DNA of 5,405 nucleotides from Phycisphaerae bacterium. Lineage in GTDB: Bacteria; Planctomycetota; Phycisphaerae; Sedimentisphaerales; Anaerobacaceae. This document shows positions 1 to 4,841 of this stretch, in pieces. A program made the translations under genes and the position numbers. How positions within the stretch are numbered: position 1 is the stretch's first letter; the number at the start of each line of letters is the position of its first letter. The stretch spans positions 1 through 5,405 of the forward strand of contig JAUVYZ010000161.1 in assembly GCA_030602845.1 (NCBI GenBank). Direction: 5' to 3'. Below the pieces are notes generated by a model that did not search any database, was not told where the DNA came from, and was given only the letters and a program-made list of their open reading frames with translations.

Positions 1-1
1 C

Positions 2-286
2 GGGAAAAAGACCTTTGTGTACAAAATCAATAAAGATGGAACGCTGTCGAATAAAAAGTTTTTTGCTCCGGAAGGTTCCGACGGGATGACGATTGATAAT
101 AAGGGCAATGTTTATCTGACGACAAGTGCGGTATTGGTTTACAACAAAAAGGGCGAAAAAATTGAAACGATTGAAGTTCCGGAAGGGCCTGCCAATGTCT
201 GTTTCGGCGGCAAGGATAAACGGACGCTCTTTATCACGGCCCGAACCTCCTTCTACTCGGTGCGGATGCGGGTTAAAGGCATATAG
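2..286 (+). CDS. SMP-30/gluconolactonase-like protein, C-terminal fragment
   Basis: This is the last 94 residues of a gene that runs in from the left edge; the frame is open to base 2 and stops at TAG 284-286. The sequence reads as the last blades of a six-bladed beta-propeller of the SMP-30/gluconolactonase/LRE type. GSDGMTIDNKGNVYLTT is the typical blade segment in which an Asp binds the catalytic metal, and it is followed by a GxxNVCFGGxDxxTLFITA segment near the C-terminus. Family members hydrolyse sugar lactones or related esters with a divalent metal, and many planctomycete homologues are secreted. The N-terminus, any signal peptide and the other metal ligands lie outside the window, so substrate and location cannot be stated. 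A GTG at 17 is in frame but lies inside the domain and is not the start. Confidence 0.85.
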   Translation, partial: GKKTFVYKINKDGTLSNKKFFAPEGSDGMTIDNKGNVYLTTSAVLVYNKKGEKIETIEVPEGPANVCFGGKDKRTLFITARTSFYSVRMRVKGI

Positions 287-420
287 CGGCGAGCGAAGAT
301 TTCCAGATTTAGAACATCCTCAACTGTCTTGACATGTTCGTGCGTGCCATAATCCCGGTGCGGTAAAATGCAAACAGCCGGCCCAAGCTAACAAGTCAGG
401 AACGGAACGGTAAGGGCCTG
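287..420. other. Convergent intergenic spacer
   Basis: This short spacer separates the end of the SMP-30-like gene (plus) from the end of the FHA gene (minus). The only structure I see is a 6-bp inverted repeat, GAACAT (312-317) with ATGTTC (334-339), and a GGCCC/GGGCC pair with a long loop near 381-418. Neither is followed by a T-run, so I do not call a terminator. No gene is supported here. Confidence 0.5.
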
Positions 421-792
421 TCAATCAATAACTGTGGGGCGTCCGCGCTCACCGACCTTCTTGAAGTGGGCCAGTGCACTTTCACGGTCTGCGAAGTCTT
501 TCAGTGTGAACAAGAGTGTAGTTGCTCCGATGCGGATTTGGTCACCGTCGGCCAGGACGGTCTCATCGTGGATTTTTAGACCGTTGATGAAGACGCCGTG
601 TTTGCTTTTCATATCGAGCGCGTAATATCGGTCCCCGTCTTTGTCGAAGTGGATCTGCACGTGCTTACGGGAAACGTGCTCATCAAGGATCTGGATTGGG
701 ACGGCCTCATCGCGGCCGATGACATTCGTGCGATGACCGAGGGGGTAATAGTCGCCTTTTTGTGTTCCTGATATTACGATAATAGAAGCCAT
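421..792 (-). CDS. Small FHA-domain protein
   Basis: This 123-residue protein is almost entirely one forkhead-associated domain, a fold that binds phosphothreonine peptides and recruits partners in Ser/Thr-kinase signalling. The family hallmarks are present: GR at residues 26-27, SRKH at 41-44 (Ser and Arg contact the phosphate, His supports the fold) and the NG pair at 70-71 in GVFINGLKI. A basic tail of about 20 residues follows. There is no signal peptide or membrane segment, so it is probably cytoplasmic. I chose the ATG at 790-792 because a good ribosome site (GGAAAGGAG) lies just upstream. The longer frame back to 855 would run through the tandem-repeat leader and lacks such a site. A strong promoter lies at 887-915. 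No kinase or secretion gene is adjacent, so its partner is unknown. Confidence 0.9.
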   Translation of the reverse strand: MASIIVISGTQKGDYYPLGHRTNVIGRDEAVPIQILDEHVSRKHVQIHFDKDGDRYYALDMKSKHGVFINGLKIHDETVLADGDQIRIGATTLLFTLKDFADRESALAHFKKVGERGRPTVID

Positions 793-828
793 TGCAACTC
801 CTTTCCTCGATTCCAGATTCTCGCCGGG

Positions 829-863
829 TATCGAATATCGGACATCGGGTATCAAGATCGACT
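829..863. repeat. Imperfect 7-bp tandem repeat in the FHA leader
   Basis: About five heptamers follow each other on the plus strand: TATCGAA, TATCGGA, CATCGGG, TATCAAG, ATCGACT. The ATC core stays in phase. They lie in the untranslated leader between the FHA promoter and its ribosome site. Similar heptamer runs lie before two other genes in this window. Confidence 0.7.
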
Positions 864-891
864 TGACATATTATCGATTGGTTGATATAGT
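863..891 (+). promoter_or_regulatory. Predicted divergent promoter overlapping the FHA promoter
   Basis: On the plus strand TTGACA (863-868, perfect) and TATAGT (886-891) are spaced by 17 bp. It would start RNA near 898, running through the hairpin repeats and antisense to the ATP-cone gene. No plus-strand gene lies downstream. The -10 shares five base pairs with the -10 of the opposite promoter, as in symmetric bidirectional bacterial promoters. Confidence 0.5.
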
Positions 892-915
892 ATTGGCCAT
901 TTGCGGCAGAGTCAA
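887..915 (-). promoter_or_regulatory. Sigma-70-type promoter of the FHA gene
   Basis: On the minus strand TTGACT (910-915) and TACTAT (887-892) are separated by exactly 17 bp. Each matches the consensus at five of six positions. Transcription would start near 880, leaving a leader of about 88 nt that includes the heptamer repeat. Its -10 overlaps the -10 of a plus-strand promoter. Confidence 0.65.
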
Positions 916-936
916 CGCCTTTTTGCGAGGAATTTT

Positions 937-1003
937 GAGATTGTTTCGCTTCGCTCGCAATGACAATTTTTAGAATAGACCCTTCGCCTGCACTCAGGAT
1001 GAC
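937..1003. repeat. Two-unit hairpin-repeat cluster (copy A)
   Basis: Two units of a dispersed short hairpin repeat stand in tandem: 937-966 and 974-1003. Read on the minus strand each has a TGTCATTnn-type or GTCATCCT head, a GAG-rich GAAG body and a tail complementary to the head. The first unit pairs ATTG with CAAT, the second ATCCT with AGGGT (one G-U). The first unit and its flank (937-979) match 2868-2910 at 40 of 43 positions, and both copies are followed by a second unit. The cluster lies between the end of the ATP-cone gene and the FHA promoter. Confidence 0.75.
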
Positions 1004-1032
1004 GGGGAGAGATACGAAATGCGAGCTATGCC

Positions 1033-1608
1033 TTAAACAGTCTGCAACTGGCGCTGTGCCTGCAGCACCGCAGCAGCGTCGCCCAGAACAAGCTGCTTTA
1101 TTAAACTGGCCGGAACCAGTGTGATTCCCATGCTGAAGATTTTTTCTTCAACCATCGAGGCGATTGTCCTGGCCGTCTGCAGAGAAACATTATGCCTGGT
1201 CACCAAATCTTTGACTATTCTGGACTTGTCCCACCGACACCTGCTGTCGAATTCCTGGGCCTCAGCAAGCAGCTCGGCATCGGCCAGTTCCTGAATATCA
1301 ATCGAAACAACCTCAATTCGGGAGCGTTTAAGCTTGCGCTCAAAATGGTGCTCACTCAGCGCAACTGCAGCTTCTTCATAGCTCGTAGCCGCCAGGGCCG
1401 CCTTAATCATGGAAAAGATCTCGCTGCTGGTTACGGCACGGCCTTTTTGTCTGCGATAAAGAAAATATGTCACCACCTCGGCAAGCTGCTCTGCAATGCA
1501 TATATCCGCCTGACCAATCCTGCCAAGAGCGTTGCTGATAGCCCCTATAACCTTTGTGTGCAGGTATTCTTCGACAGTGCCGTCTGCTTTTATAACTTTA
1601 AGCTGCAT
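1033..1608 (-). CDS. Stand-alone ATP-cone protein
   Basis: This 191-residue protein has an ATP-cone domain at residues 1-100, opening with LKVIKADGTVEEY, the usual nucleotide-binding strand and turn. The ATP cone binds ATP or dATP and is best known from ribonucleotide reductases and NrdR. Residues 127-176 (WDKSRIVKDLV, then VEEKIFSMG, then LIKQLV) resemble a second, shorter cone-like segment. No reductase catalytic domain or zinc ribbon follows. I chose ATG 1606-1608 because AAAGGAGGGG lies 6-8 nt upstream; the frame opens further back to 1638 but only by reading through that site. It sits 78 nt downstream of nrdR on the same strand and is probably co-transcribed. The inferred role is as a dATP/ATP-responsive partner or regulator in deoxynucleotide control; its exact activity is unknown. 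Confidence 0.82.
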   Translation of the reverse strand: MQLKVIKADGTVEEYLHTKVIGAISNALGRIGQADICIAEQLAEVVTYFLYRRQKGRAVTSSEIFSMIKAALAATSYEEAAVALSEHHFERKLKRSRIEVVSIDIQELADAELLAEAQEFDSRCRWDKSRIVKDLVTRHNVSLQTARTIASMVEEKIFSMGITLVPASLIKQLVLGDAAAVLQAQRQLQTV

Positions 1609-1686
1609 CTGTATCCCCTCCTTTCTGCTTCCTTGCAAGATTTAACAACCACTATGCCTCCTGAGTCGTTGTGAGTCGACAAACAC

Positions 1687-2187
1687 TTACTCTTTCGGCC
1701 CATTGAAAAGCGTCGTCTGCCCAATATCGTCGGCTTCCTGAATAACCTGACTGACTTCTTCAATCAATTCGCCCGCATCGCTGAAATCACGATAGACACT
1801 GGCAAAACGAATATACGCAACCTTATCGACCCGGCGAAGTTGCTTCATCACGCTTTCGCCGATAAAGGCTGATGAAACCTCTTTGTCGAAGCTCCGGAAT
1901 ATACTTTCTTCGACCTTGTCAGCAATTTGTTGAATCTGCTCTGGCGAGACAGGTCTCTTGTAACAAGCCTTCTGCAAACCACCAATGATTTTGTCCCTGT
2001 CATAAGGAATCCGAGATTTGTCTTTTTTCACCACGCAGAGCTTAAAGCTTTCGCCTATCTTTTCATAGGTGGTAAAACGTCTTTTGCACACCAAGCATTG
2101 ACGGCGGCGCCTGATTACTCTACCGACATCGCTTGAACGCGAATCAACAACCCTATCCCGGTCCTCCTTGCAAAAGGGACACCTCAC
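1687..2187 (-). CDS. nrdR: Transcriptional repressor NrdR
   Basis: NrdR represses ribonucleotide reductase genes when its ATP-cone domain is loaded with dATP. This copy is 166 residues, close to the usual 150-165. The N-terminal zinc ribbon has CPFC (Cys 3 and 6) and CLVC (Cys 31 and 34), with the DNA-binding basic run RVIRRRRQ between them and the family signature RRFTTYE after it. The ATP cone fills roughly residues 47-137 (VVKKDKSRIPYDRDKI through FASVYRDF). I placed the start at GTG 2185-2187, giving the canonical MRCPFC N-terminus, with GAGGTGG about 8 nt upstream. A longer GTG frame to 2214 would add nine atypical residues and consume that ribosome site. A promoter with two NrdR-box-like operators lies 60-110 nt upstream, so autoregulation is likely. 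No reductase gene is in the window. Confidence 0.95.
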   Translation of the reverse strand: MRCPFCKEDRDRVVDSRSSDVGRVIRRRRQCLVCKRRFTTYEKIGESFKLCVVKKDKSRIPYDRDKIIGGLQKACYKRPVSPEQIQQIADKVEESIFRSFDKEVSSAFIGESVMKQLRRVDKVAYIRFASVYRDFSDAGELIEEVSQVIQEADDIGQTTLFNGPKE

Positions 2188-2242
2188 AAGCCAAGCCCAC
2201 CTCAAAAAATTCACGAAAAACTATTCACAGCTCACCAAGACA

Positions 2243-2258
2243 ACACAACATCTCGCTG
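2243..2258 (-). promoter_or_regulatory. NrdR-box-like operator 2
   Basis: On the minus strand CAGCGAGATGTTGTGT matches about 10 of 16 positions of the NrdR-box pattern ACACwATATATwGTGT, nearly all in the right half (ATGTTGTGT, eight of nine). It would cover roughly +3 to +18 of the predicted nrdR transcript. Weak alone, it gains weight from standing 15 bp from operator 1. Confidence 0.45.
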
Positions 2259-2266
2259 GTTTGCAT

Positions 2267-2294
2267 ATTCTAAGGGCAATATATAGTATGTCAA
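2267..2294 (-). promoter_or_regulatory. nrdR promoter
   Basis: TTGACA (2289-2294, perfect) and TAGAAT (2267-2272, five of six) are separated by 16 bp. A run of nine T on the minus strand lies directly upstream of the -35, which may act as an UP-like element. Transcription should start near 2260, about 73 nt before the GTG start of nrdR. It probably also serves the ATP-cone gene. Confidence 0.7.
2274..2289 (-). promoter_or_regulatory. NrdR-box-like operator 1
   Basis: ATACTATATATTGCCC on the minus strand matches about 12 of 16 positions of ACACwATATATwGTGT, including the whole central AT core. It fills the spacer between the -35 and -10 of the nrdR promoter, so bound repressor would block polymerase. 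Confidence 0.55.
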
Positions 2295-2437
2295 AAAAAA
2301 ACTTGTGGAAGCTGCTAACCGGCCTGATTCTCAAGCTGTTAAATCTTATTTTGGTCGCTGGCAATTTACGGCTGGATAAGCACTAACGAAAAAAGCTTAA
2401 AAAAACTCACAGCTCTTTTCGCCGGTGATTTTTTTGT

Positions 2438-2469
2438 AAAAAAAGCCCCTGCGCACAGGACGCAGAGGC
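2438..2469 (-). terminator. Strong intrinsic terminator
   Basis: On the minus strand a 9-bp stem, GCCTCTGCG with CGCAGGGGC (one G-U pair), encloses a 7-nt loop and is followed directly by seven T. It lies about 144 nt upstream of the nrdR -35 and beyond any protein gene, so it must end a non-coding transcript arriving from the right. Confidence 0.85.
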
Positions 2470-2687
2470 CCAACTCGGAAAGAAACTTATATGCCCCCCC
2501 TGCCTCGATGCATCGGGGCTATACTCAAAGTCCTCGCAAACGAGAAGCGTTATTTTCAATCCTGCCTGGATGCTACTGCCGAACTGTCCCCCCAGCAGGA
2601 TTATATAGTTGGACTAATTGCTTTAATACATAGGCGGCCGTGCCAAACAAAGTAGGCCGACCTCACCTGCTTTATTTGCCCAACCTT
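2438..2687 (-). ncRNA. Predicted structured non-coding RNA, class not recognised
   Basis: A transcript of about 250 nt is implied by a promoter (2694-2722) and an intrinsic terminator (2438-2469) with no credible reading frame between. Four hairpins can be drawn on the minus strand: GGTCGGCC (2655-2662) with GGCCGCC (2633-2639, one bulged base); ATCCTGCTGG (2592-2601) with CCAGGCAGGAT (2559-2569, one bulge); CTCG/CGAG (2533-2544); and GCCCCGATG/CATCGAGGC (2502-2519) around the palindrome CGATGCATCG. A G7 run (2494-2500) precedes the terminator. I compared it from memory with 6S, SRP, RNase P and tmRNA and with cobalamin, TPP, FMN, purine, c-di-GMP and SAM riboswitches and found no match. It could be a stand-alone sRNA or a terminated leader; nrdR has its own promoter downstream, which favours stand-alone. 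Confidence 0.55.
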
Positions 2688-2693
2688 AATTAA

Positions 2694-2722
2694 AGTATAA
2701 TACAAAAAACCCAAAAGGACAA
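2694..2722 (-). promoter_or_regulatory. Predicted promoter of the unrecognised RNA
   Basis: On the minus strand TTGTCC (2717-2722) and TATACT (2694-2699) are separated by exactly 17 bp. The -10 matches five of six and the -35 four of six. Transcription would begin near 2687. The flanks are strongly A/T-rich. Confidence 0.5.
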
Positions 2723-2780
2723 ATCAAGACACCCACTTTTTTGCTTTTTATAATAGCCCGATAAAACTGTCTCGATGTTC

Positions 2781-2946
2781 TGTCACGTTGAACGAAGCGA
2801 AACATCCGGCCTTAGAATAATTGAGATTCTTCGGCTTCGCCTCAGAATGACAAATTGAGGACAGGAAGAGATTGCTTCGTTTCGCTCGCAATGACAATTT
2901 TTATAATAGATTCCTCGACTGCGCTACGCTCCGCTCGGAATGACAA
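2781..2946. repeat. Hairpin-repeat cluster, four units (copy B)
   Basis: Four units of the dispersed hairpin repeat lie downstream of the isomerase gene. Three face one way (2823-2853, 2868-2898, 2906-2946) and one the other (2781-2806). On the minus strand each of the three begins TTGTCATTnn followed by GAG, and ends with the complement of ATTnn: ATTCT/AGAAT, ATTGC/GCAAT and ATTCC/GGAAT. The inverted unit uses ACGTT/AACAT with one mismatch. The changing but matched stem ends point to selection or amplification as hairpins. The cluster may slow or end transcription from the isomerase operon, although no unit carries a clean T-tract. Confidence 0.8.
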
Positions 2947-3018
2947 GAGGAAAAGGGCCCGCAATAACATCTATATTTTGGTTTCGTGCTTCTTGTTTTT
3001 CGCTTTATTGCCATCCGT

Positions 3019-3873
3019 TTATATTTCTTCGATTTTGGCCTTGGTTTTTAATCGGTCCACAAACTCGTTAATGGCTTTTGCCCGCATCTGCTCGGCAAGC
3101 TCGCTTAATATATGGTCTTTAACTTCTTTAAGGGCGGGCACTACCCCCGGCTTCCTGTCATACAGTCTGGCTATATGAAACCCAAAGCGGGTGCGAAAAA
3201 CGTCGCTTACTTCCCCCACATTCAAATTAAAAACCACGTCCTCAAATTCTTCCACCATTTGCCCCCTTGTAATATAGCCCAGGTCGCCACCATTTTCAGG
3301 ACAATCGGAATACTTTTTGGCCAGCGTTTCAAAAACTGCGCCATCTTTCAATTCATCCTGTGCTTTTGTTATCACATCACAGGCGGCCGCTTCATCCGTC
3401 TGCCAGCTTATGTGTTTTACTATATGGCCCGCTCTGACCTGCTCGGCAGATTTTAACTGCTCTTTATTTTCCTCATAGAATTTCAGGACGGCTTCCTGCG
3501 ACGGCCCAGGGACGTCTTTGCAAACATTCTGCAACATCCGCTCAACCTTCATTTGCAGCTCAATCTCTTCTTTTATTTTTTCTTCATTTTCAGCATCAAG
3601 CTCTTCGGGCAGCTGCCGACCTTCATACGGTTTTTTCAATTCCGCTAAAGCGGCATCGATTTGGTCTTCCGGTATCCGGTCGCCATTTTTTTTCGCTTCC
3701 TGGTCGATTAAGACCCTTTCGATGACATTCTCCTTGGACCAATCAAGCAACTGGGCCTCTCGCTTTTTGAGGTCCATATCCTTAAACGCTTGTTCGTAAC
3801 TTGGCCTTAAGCGCTCAGCTTCCTGCTGTATTACGGAATCTTCAATTTTTTCACCATTCACAACCAAAGTCAT
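3019..3873 (-). CDS. Parvulin-type peptidyl-prolyl cis-trans isomerase (SurA/PpiC-like)
   Basis: This 284-residue protein has a helical SurA/PrsA-like N-terminal region (VNGEKIEDSVIQQE at about 5-18, then charged helices to about 140) followed by a rotamase domain at about 144-240. The rotamase marks are RAGHIVKH (147-154), the YSDCPENGGDLGY segment (188-200) and GFHIARL (231-237). A charged C-terminal helix closes it. Parvulins speed prolyl isomerisation and often act as chaperones. Most relatives with this layout are exported, but no signal peptide or lipobox is visible and the ATG at 3871-3873 has only 29 nt behind it before the previous gene, so a cytoplasmic chaperone is the simplest reading. 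The ribosome site (GAGGGACGAG) lies in a heptamer-repeat leader. It is probably the last gene of an operon with the thymidylate synthase. Confidence 0.9.
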   Translation of the reverse strand: MTLVVNGEKIEDSVIQQEAERLRPSYEQAFKDMDLKKREAQLLDWSKENVIERVLIDQEAKKNGDRIPEDQIDAALAELKKPYEGRQLPEELDAENEEKIKEEIELQMKVERMLQNVCKDVPGPSQEAVLKFYEENKEQLKSAEQVRAGHIVKHISWQTDEAAACDVITKAQDELKDGAVFETLAKKYSDCPENGGDLGYITRGQMVEEFEDVVFNLNVGEVSDVFRTRFGFHIARLYDRKPGVVPALKEVKDHILSELAEQMRAKAINEFVDRLKTKAKIEEI

Positions 3874-3877
3874 ATCT

Positions 3878-3898
3878 CGTCCCTCGTAGTTCGTGGTT
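3878..3898. repeat. Short 7-bp repeat in the isomerase leader
   Basis: On the minus strand the 29-nt gap before the isomerase start holds three heptamers in phase with an ACGA core: CACGAAC, TACGAGG, GACGAGA. The second and third supply the purine-rich ribosome site. It is short, so chance is possible, but two other leaders in the window show the same period. Confidence 0.45.
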
Positions 3899-3902
3899 TG
3901 AT

Positions 3903-4718
3903 TCAGAGTTCACGCCTGCCGGGCTTTGCATAGCAGTCGGGGTCCTGAGCCAACTTTTCTCTGGCTTCCTGCGTCATCACCTCAAAAGCCGGGTGGGTGC
4001 TCTGCCAGGCCCGCTCGGTAAACGGTCTTTTGCGCATTTTTTCCACTTCGGCGGCGGCCTCTGCAAAGTAGCTGCCGTAGATATGCAGCGAATCGCTTAT
4101 ATCGACATACCTGCCCACTGTTACCGGCTGATTTATTTTCTTAGATATTCCCTCGGCAATTATCCTCTGAAGGGAGGTTATGGCGTAGACATTCATAAAC
4201 CACGCTTTGTAAAGGTCCCTGCTGCGCCAGTGGGTATTCATATTAAGCGAAAGCTGGCCGGCATCGCCGGCCACCAACCGGCACCATATTCTCTGAAGGC
4301 AGGGCGGGTCATCCGTCTGTGGGTCAGCCGTCGGCATCCAGGTTATCGCCTGTGCTCTGCGGCTGTGGCCGGCCTGCGAGAGGTAATCGATAATATACTG
4401 AATCTGGTTGACCTTCTTGAACGGCTTTGGCGCATCAGCGCGGCGTATATTCTCCACCGGAGAGTATGCGAACAATCGTTCGTGATATGTATAGGTCCAC
4501 TTGCCCGCAGCAGGGTCAATCCAGTGGTCGTGAATGCCACTGACTACTTCCAGCCGATACGACTCAAGCTCAGCGGGCCCGCCCGGAAAGTTCTTGTGAA
4601 TCCTCGGCTCATTGAAAGGGTCGGTGATGGTAACTATAACAGTTGCGTCTTTGCTCGGCGGGTCTTCGGGCTTGTCATACTGAGTTTTGACCTCCAGGCC
4701 CTTATCCCACACAGCCAA
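3903..4718 (-). CDS. Thymidylate synthase-family enzyme (divergent ThyA)
   Basis: The enzyme is predicted to methylate dUMP to dTMP with methylenetetrahydrofolate. Counting from the TTG at 4716-4718 (271 residues), the ThyA landmarks appear in order: SRRAQAITW (119-127) for the phosphate-binding Arg pair; DDPPC with catalytic Cys 140; RSRD (165-168) then Asn 176, matching QRSxD and the dUMP-reading Asn; and LHIY (211-214), matching the HIY nucleotide contact. Asn 176, rather than the Asp of CMP hydroxymethylases, favours uracil. The His that normally follows the catalytic Cys is Leu here and the usual N-terminal RTGT loop is absent, which recalls archaeal-type ThyA. Coding sequence continues in frame upstream of this TTG, so the true start is earlier. 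The protein would be cytoplasmic. It lies 29 nt before the isomerase gene. Confidence 0.85.
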   Translation of the reverse strand: MAVWDKGLEVKTQYDKPEDPPSKDATVIVTITDPFNEPRIHKNFPGGPAELESYRLEVVSGIHDHWIDPAAGKWTYTYHERLFAYSPVENIRRADAPKPFKKVNQIQYIIDYLSQAGHSRRAQAITWMPTADPQTDDPPCLQRIWCRLVAGDAGQLSLNMNTHWRSRDLYKAWFMNVYAITSLQRIIAEGISKKINQPVTVGRYVDISDSLHIYGSYFAEAAAEVEKMRKRPFTERAWQSTHPAFEVMTQEAREKLAQDPDCYAKPGRREL

Positions 4719-4841
4719 AACAGCTTTCTCCCACGCTTCGGGCAGACAGTCAGCGGTTATCGCAATTACAGGGATATTAGCAGTCGGTGTTGAAATAGTC
4801 GTCTCCCACTGGCAATTTACATCGCCTTTTTTATAATACCT
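4719..4841 (-). other. In-frame N-terminal extension of the thymidylate synthase, start codon unclear
   Basis: The synthase frame stays open back to the stop codon of the preceding gene (4842-4844). The translated stretch includes NIPVIAITADCLPEAWEKAV, which looks like the first strand and helix of the ThyA family and should belong to the protein. It contains no ATG, GTG or TTG in frame. An ATT at 4794-4796 has GGGAG six nt upstream and would give a 297-residue protein; a CTG lies at 4743-4745. The alternatives are a rare AUU start, a base error near GATGTAAATTG (4815-4825), or a true start at TTG 4718, which also has a GGGAG nine nt upstream. Confidence 0.55.

Noticed and set aside
330..375. 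A plus-strand promoter from TTGACA at 330-335.
   Set aside because: The nearest -10-like sequences are spaced at 15 bp with a poor match or far too distant, and no gene follows on the plus strand.
1192..1674. A plus-strand open frame opposite the ATP-cone gene.
   Set aside because: The ATP-cone protein on the minus strand has family motifs and a strong ribosome site. The plus-strand product looks like no known protein.
2293..2330. A second terminator before nrdR, from the T9 run after CCACAAG on the minus strand.
   Set aside because: Only a 4-bp CTTG/CAAG stem with a very long loop can be drawn. The T-run more likely belongs to the upstream part of the nrdR promoter.
2605..2670. A 21-codon GTG frame inside the predicted RNA that could be a leader peptide.
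   Set aside because: No proper ribosome site precedes it and it shows no run of one amino acid or stalling motif.
2438..2687. The unknown RNA as 6S RNA or a cobalamin riboswitch.
   Set aside because: The 5' and 3' ends do not pair to give the closing stem of 6S, and the cobalamin-box sequence is absent.
3801..4793. A long open plus-strand frame (about 330 codons) opposite the thymidylate synthase.
   Set aside because: The minus strand carries clear ThyA motifs in order; the plus-strand translation shows no recognisable domain and has no ribosome site. It is the usual antisense shadow of a G/C-rich gene.
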